Source of the DNA: Brachionus manjavacas
Taxonomy: Eukaryota > Rotifera > Eurotatoria > Ploima > Brachionidae
Direction: 5' to 3'
DNA length: 64,000 nt
Assembly (NCBI GenBank): GCA_019054805.1
Contig: JAHQIY010000016.1
Span: 744,001 to 808,000, forward strand
In this document: positions 58,939 to 64,000 of the stretch, in pieces
How positions within the stretch are numbered: the stretch's first letter is position 1
Layout of the letters: each line of letters begins with the position of its first letter
Made by a program: the position numbers and the translations under genes
The notes under the pieces: generated by a model
Seen by the model: the letters and a program-made list of their open reading frames with translations, nothing else
What the model was told of the DNA's origin: nothing
The model's database searches: none

Positions 58939-60077
58939 ATGTTTTGCTTCAACTACCCCAACATAAACAGTCAACAACTGCCATATCTAAATTGTACTTA
59001 AAATTAATTTTTATTTTTTTAAACATTTAAATTGTGCTTTAAATTAATTAATAAAATTTAATTTTTTTTTTTAAGTTGGTAATTTTTGTGTGCCAGAAGC
59101 GTCAAATGATGAATCGATTTTCAACTCTAGGAGAAAACAGCGCAGAAATCGAACCACTTTCACACTTCAACAGGTGAGAAAAAAAATTAATTTAATAATT
59201 TAATAAAAAATTTTGCTCAAATAACTGTTTCATTTGATTTAAGCTCGAGGAGCTGGAAAAATCGTTTCAGCAGACTCATTATCCAGACGTGTTTACCAGA
59301 GAAGATCTGGCAATGCGAATAAACTTGACCGAAGCTCGGGTCCAAGTTAGTAAAGCAAATTTGTTTGATTGAATATAAAAAATTATAAAAGTTAATTACC
59401 AGGTTTGGTTCCAAAACAGAAGAGCCAAATGGCGCAAAAGTGAAAAGAATCCAAAAAAAGATGGCAAGCATGAGTCGACTGATGGCGACGACTTCGAAGA
59501 CGATATTAGCACTGTTGGTGACGATGAAGACAATGAAAATTCGGCACTCAATGATTCGATTGATACCAAAAAGTCAAGCTCAAAAAATGTCAAAGTAGAT
59601 GAAGAAAATTCAAAAAAAGAGACCCTGGTTGATGCAAATCAGCCAAATTCCAGAAAGTCAAATGTATTCCATTCAATTTCAAGTCTAATACATATGCCAA
59701 ATGAAATGAAAAAAATGAGTCAAGAGACTGAAACGTACCATGATCAGTTTGCTTATCCAGTTCCCGGCGAAAAATTAGTTAAGGCAAATTTTTCTCCTTA
59801 TTACCTTGATCATAAAAAAGATGAAACCAACGATGGTAGCGGCACGGTCAAATACCAAATTCATGATAATAGTTTTCAGAATTTCAACAGCTATGAAAAG
59901 ACAAGTTATCTAGCGAATTCGGTCAGAGCTAATCCACTGGATTTTGTTTTGTCTAATCTGGCTGTCATTGCCGGTGCATACCAAAATTCTTTTTCGTCTT
60001 CCAAGTCAAATTTGCAGTTTCTTTCTGATTCACAAAAGTTATCTTTTTTGAACGAAAAAAATCCTAAAAATAACTAA
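58939..60077 (+). CDS. DRGX: paired-type homeobox protein DRGX-like
   Basis: Exons: 58939-58993, 59076-59173, 59244-59345 and 59403-60077. The N-terminus MFCFNYP and the FGNF motif match the MFYFHCP..FGN start of DRGX. The homeodomain is complete: [59 protein letters not shown]. Residue 50 is Gln (VQVWFQNR), as in Q50 paired-like factors. The tail is acidic and serine-rich. [15 protein letters not shown] takes the place where an OAR motif might lie, but is not a clear OAR. DRGX/Prrxl1 specifies sensory neurons. One intron falls at the usual VQ/VWF homeodomain site. Confidence 0.92.
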
Positions 60078-61750
60078 TCTCTTCCTTAACCAATACCTAG
60101 TATTTATATTATTTTTTTTATTATATGTGTTTTAAATTGTTATATCGTTTTTTTATCAATGAAAATACATCTTACCGTAAATGTAAAAAAATAAATTTTG
60201 AAAAATTTTAGATTTTTAAATAAAAAAATTAAATTAATATTTTTTATTTTAATTATTAGAGAAGAAAAAAAAAAAAAATGTAATTATTCTAATTAAAAAA
60301 TAATTAGTTTTAAAATTAATATGCATGAATTTAATCTGTAAAATAAATTTAACGTAAAAGTTTCATTTAATTTTCAATTAATTATATTTAATTCGAAGTT
60401 TTCAATATTAATTCAATAATTAACAAAAATTATAAAAATACAAATTGAATTTGTTTTCGCTAGAAGCATATTCGTAAATATGTTCTTTAAATTATTATTT
60501 CTAGAAGAATTTATTGTCATTAACCCAATTAAGATTTGAATTAATTAGTGCGAAAATTCCTAAATAGATATTAATTTTATTTTATAAATATTCAAAAAAA
60601 ATTAAGTTATTTTTTTTTGTTAATTGCATTTCGATTCTTTCTTAAAAATCTCATAGTTTTCTAATATAGACCAAAAGTAAATTGATGAAAACAAAATTGG
60701 CTCTGAATGATTTAAAAAAAAAAATATTTCCTATGACTTATTCGCCTACCTTGTTCATATCTGTAAAATATCTTTTATTTCATAGCTAACGAATAAGCTA
60801 TCTAAAGTTACCTATTCTATTTAATATACCGATTTATTACCACAAACCCTTTTGAATGAACCAATGCATTATTACTCAGGTTTCAGGTTTTAATACTTGT
60901 ACCAGTTAACATCAAGATTATCTTTGAAAAAGGCTAAATTTCTGTGTGTATGCTAAATTAAAAAGTGATAAAGAAGCTCATCTTCTTTAGATTAATTAAA
61001 TGTAATTTAAATGTAAAAAAATTGAATTTTCTATGTTAGATGCATGATATTTCTAATAAAAAATTATTAACATAAACATTTATTTGATAAGATAACATAA
61101 ATTTTAAAATAAAGAATAATAAAATAAAGGATAATTTTAAAAAACTCAATTATTTTTTCAATTTATTTTAAAATTATATATTTTAAAATTTTGCAAAGTA
61201 CTTTTATTCCTTTTTTTGGAAATTTGAAGTTAAACGATCAAATCGTATGATCAAAATTAAAATAATTAATAAATTCGACTTGTATTTCAATAATAGTCAT
61301 GAAATACAATTTTGATTTTTGTTTTATCTTAACATTAAATGTTAAATCTTTTCTATAAAAAAAGCTTTATTCGTTTCAATTGATCTTTGATTCTTCTAAA
61401 ATATTTATTCAAAAAATCCAAAATTTTTAAATATATAAATCAATTTATGACTCTATCAAATGTTTTACATTCAATTTAAATATTAATTAAAAATCGATTA
61501 AAATTTATTTATTTCTTTTGTCTAAAATTAATTAGTTTTTTCCTAATTTAATGAATTTAACAAATTTTGTTAAACTTAACTTAGTTATTTGTAAATAAAA
61601 AAATGAAGTAAAACAATCTGTTTTTTTACTTATTAAACTTAAAATTTCAGTATTTTTCAAATTACATAGCTAATGTGGAATTTTCTGCCCAAGTATTTCA
61701 AATGGAATCAAAATTAAAATTTATATTAATTTTAATTTATTTTATTCAAT
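60078..61750. other. AT-rich convergent region, no gene seen
   Basis: Between the 3' ends of DRGX and the receptor gene. No ORF or repeat is supported. Confidence 0.4.
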
Positions 61751-63613
61751 TTAAGAATATTTAGAACTTAAAAAAATTAAACATGAACTTATTATTAAGA
61801 GAGAGAGATAAATAAAAAAACATATTCTGTCAATGATCATTGCGAGCACTTTCCATTCGTCATAAATGTGATTATTATTCATATTTTTAATTTTGTCCGA
61901 TGTCTTTAATTCTTTTCCCAGCTTTATAGAATCTAATAATTTTTTATTTTTTATCAATAAATTGTGTTGACATTCTACAATTTCATCCAAAAGCAAAAGT
62001 CTCAAATTTTCATCCTGCGTTTTAATCGTTTTGAAAGATTTGCATAAAAAATTGGTCAGCTTGTCCAAATTTTTGTATAAATTTTTAGAATTATTAAAAT
62101 TAGACGATTTTTTTCGGTCACGTCTGGTCAGTGTCACACTCTTTTGGTTTGTTATTGAATGAACCGAATTAATTTGTTTAATATTTGAATTACCCACACT
62201 TGGATTTACCGAGTGATCAATTTCATTTTGCATTTCAACATAAGTACAACTTCGGCTTAGATTGTACACATGGTTTTGGTTTGAATAGAGTTTGTAATGA
62301 CAATTTTGCCCAGCTTCTCTAAAGCCATATTCACTGCTGCTCCTACTTGACGAATCTGAATTTTGAATTTTTAAATTTTTTTGTTTTTTTTTCGTAGCTA
62401 GAATTTTATCTTTATTTTCATTTACAAGTTCGTTTTGCATAAAATTTCGGCTTTCATTGCAGAAACAAAACACTTGGCCCAAGTATCCAATTACATATAT
62501 TCTCACCCAGTTGGGTACTCTTTGCTTTTTCGGACCCCGATAGTGAAAGTTAAGTACAATTATTGTCAAAATTACAGATATAAGAACTAAAATTAAATTA
62601 ACATTGAAATAAAGACCAATTATTGGCAACGATTTGGCTGCCTTTGGTGTATACTGTGTAATTAATTGTAAGAAAACAGTAAGAGCTAACAAAATTGTAA
62701 TAATCAATGTAATTTTCTCTAAAATTTTACCAAATTTTAAATTTTTACTCAATAAAAAAATTTTCGGAAAATTACCTCCCGAGTCTGGCGGAAGCCAAAA
62801 CACAAATAAGCCTAGAATTAAAAAAATTAGTCTTGAAATTAAATTAACTTAATTGGAATATTTACTTAGACTTGAGAGAACAATAAAAGGAAAAATCATG
62901 TGATTTACTAAAATTAAACAATAAAAATATTTTAGATAATTATTTTATTATTTAATTACCGTAAAATGCCGAGTTTCTTTTCAGATGAAGATTATATTCT
63001 AACCAGACAAATTCATTTTTTTCTCTTTGGTTAACTGTTATGTTCACAATATTCCACTCGGTGTGAATAAACGAAGTGTTCATACCATAATTTTCTTGGT
63101 CATTAACCACCAAAATTTCGTGTTTAGACCTGGACCATGACTGAAATTCCAGAACACAATTTTGGCTTCAGAAAAATGAGTTCATTTAATTTAATTTATT
63201 AAAAATAAATCAAACCTGTCGAAAGGAAAAAATCTTATGTCAACTGCACAATAGCTTCTGAGTAAATCAGGAAATATCCATCTCACATTTCCATCATTTT
63301 GAATGTCTAGGAGATAATTATCTCTTTGTGTAGAATAGGCTATATCAGCACTGTTGAATAAAACAATGTCTATTTAAAATAAATAAATAAATATTGAGGA
63401 GAAAAGTATAATTATTGTTAAAAAAAACCTGGTGTCCACACATCTCTGGCGGTAAATGCCATATTAGTTTGATTCATGTGCTCCAAAGGATCCCATTGAA
63501 GAAATTCATCATACCATTGCTAAATAAATATTTTATCTCAAACAAAATGTGTTTATATTAATTTTTACTAGAATTATTTGAGCACTAGCCACCATAACTT
63601 GATTTTGTTCATC
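61751..63613 (-). CDS. nicotinic acetylcholine receptor subunit (non-alpha type), 5' end outside window
   Basis: Exons on the minus strand: 63613-63569, 63519-63429, 63369-63216, 63165-62960, 62907-62866, 62811-62776 and 62718-61751. The ligand-binding domain shows QWYDEFLQWDP, RDVWTPDIVLFNSADIAY and the Cys-loop CAVDIRFFPFDSQNC. TM1 is MIFPFIVLSSLS..LFVFWLPPDSG, TM2 KITLIITILLALTVFLQLI, TM3 SLPIIGLYFNVNLILVLISV, and TM4 lies near the C-terminus (FFIYLSLLIISSCLIFL). The MA helix is DEWKVLAMIIDRICF. The loop C region (NIVNITVNQREKNEFVWLEY) has no vicinal CC pair, so it is a non-alpha subunit. The signal peptide and first exons lie beyond 63613 and are not visible before the window end. The TM1-TM2 region is unusually cut into 42- and 36-nt exons. 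Confidence 0.9.
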
Positions 63614-63664
63614 CTTTAATAAACTATTTTATTAATTTTATTTTAATTTTAATTTTAGTTAACA

Positions 63665-63855
63665 AAATAGAGTTGTTTAAAAGTCACAAGTCTCAGGTCA
63701 AGTCCAAGACTTAAATTTTTCTTTTTAAATTGAATTTTTTTATGCTTTGATTTTAGTGACTTGGACTTTGACTAGGCCACCTCAATAGCTACCTGGAACG
63801 GCAATCATGCGGCCGGATTCAAAAAAAAATTCGGGACTTTTAAACAACTTTTTCT
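63665..63855. mobile_element. probable small MITE in the receptor's upstream intron
   Basis: GTTGTTTAAAAGTCACAAG near 63673 is matched by GGGACTTTTAAACAAC near 63834, as inverted ends. AAGTCACAAGTC and GACTTAAATTTTT inside resemble the 45235-45526 MITE. No clear target duplication was found. Confidence 0.4.
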
Positions 63856-64000
63856 ATCTCTTAAATAAAAATGTTATTTTCTTTTTATGCTTTCTGAGCC
63901 AATTTTCGGCAAGGTGAATTTTGAAATATTTTAGATCTTTGTTAAAAATTTAAAAAAATTTTTTTTTTTCTCTATTTTATAGTTATTATAAAATCGATTT

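Overview
The window is AT-rich (visibly well over 70% A+T) animal nuclear DNA. Genes are split by very small introns (about 49-60 nt, GT-AG) and give clear matches to animal families (SGSM, TDRKH, SIM, NUBPL, mitochondrial ribosomal proteins, TAF12, MEIG1, SEC31, AP-1 sigma, PDCL3, TRAF, DRGX, nicotinic receptor). Compact genes, tiny introns and many short DNA transposons fit a small-genome protostome; a monogonont rotifer is a reasonable guess, but the species cannot be fixed from the sequence.

Layout. 1-15519 is a head-to-tail tandem duplication. The unit is 6035-15519 (3' part of a single-minded-like gene, a LINE fragment, a TDRKH-like KH gene, and SGSM on the minus strand). Its right-hand 6.03 kb also occupies 1-6034. 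15823-19639 is a tight housekeeping cluster: NUBPL, MRPL21, TAF12, MRPS16, and MEIG1 on the minus strand. 21469-26373 is SEC31 (minus), with a hAT-like MITE in its first intron. 26806-31258 holds two inverted-repeat DNA elements with perfect 9-bp target duplications; each carries one small AT-hook ORF. 31555-33826 is an AP-1 sigma gene with a candidate alternative last exon, followed by a divergent tandem copy. Then come PDCL3 (34110), an intronless GPCR (minus, 37274-38635), two unrecognised genes (39454-41412) and a TRAF6-like gene without a MATH domain (minus). 43.9-51.4 kb is repeat-rich and holds two intronless histone H3 variant genes, a LINE reverse transcriptase broken by a MITE, a decayed Tc1-like transposase and long hairpins. 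52414-56980 is a many-exon membrane protein gene. 58939-60077 is a DRGX homeobox gene. 61751-63613 is the 3' part of a nicotinic receptor subunit gene (minus) that runs off the right edge.

Several genes carry single frameshifts inside A or T homopolymers (SGSM in both copies but at different sites, TDRKH copy 2, SIM, the 52-57 kb gene). That pattern looks more like uncorrected long-read consensus error than gene decay, and it matters for judging the duplication. The most unusual items are the AT-hook-carrying 9-bp-TSD elements, the tandem duplication that leaves a SIM copy without its bHLH exons and gives SGSM a new 5' flank, and the paired H3 variants that differ only in a short tail patch.
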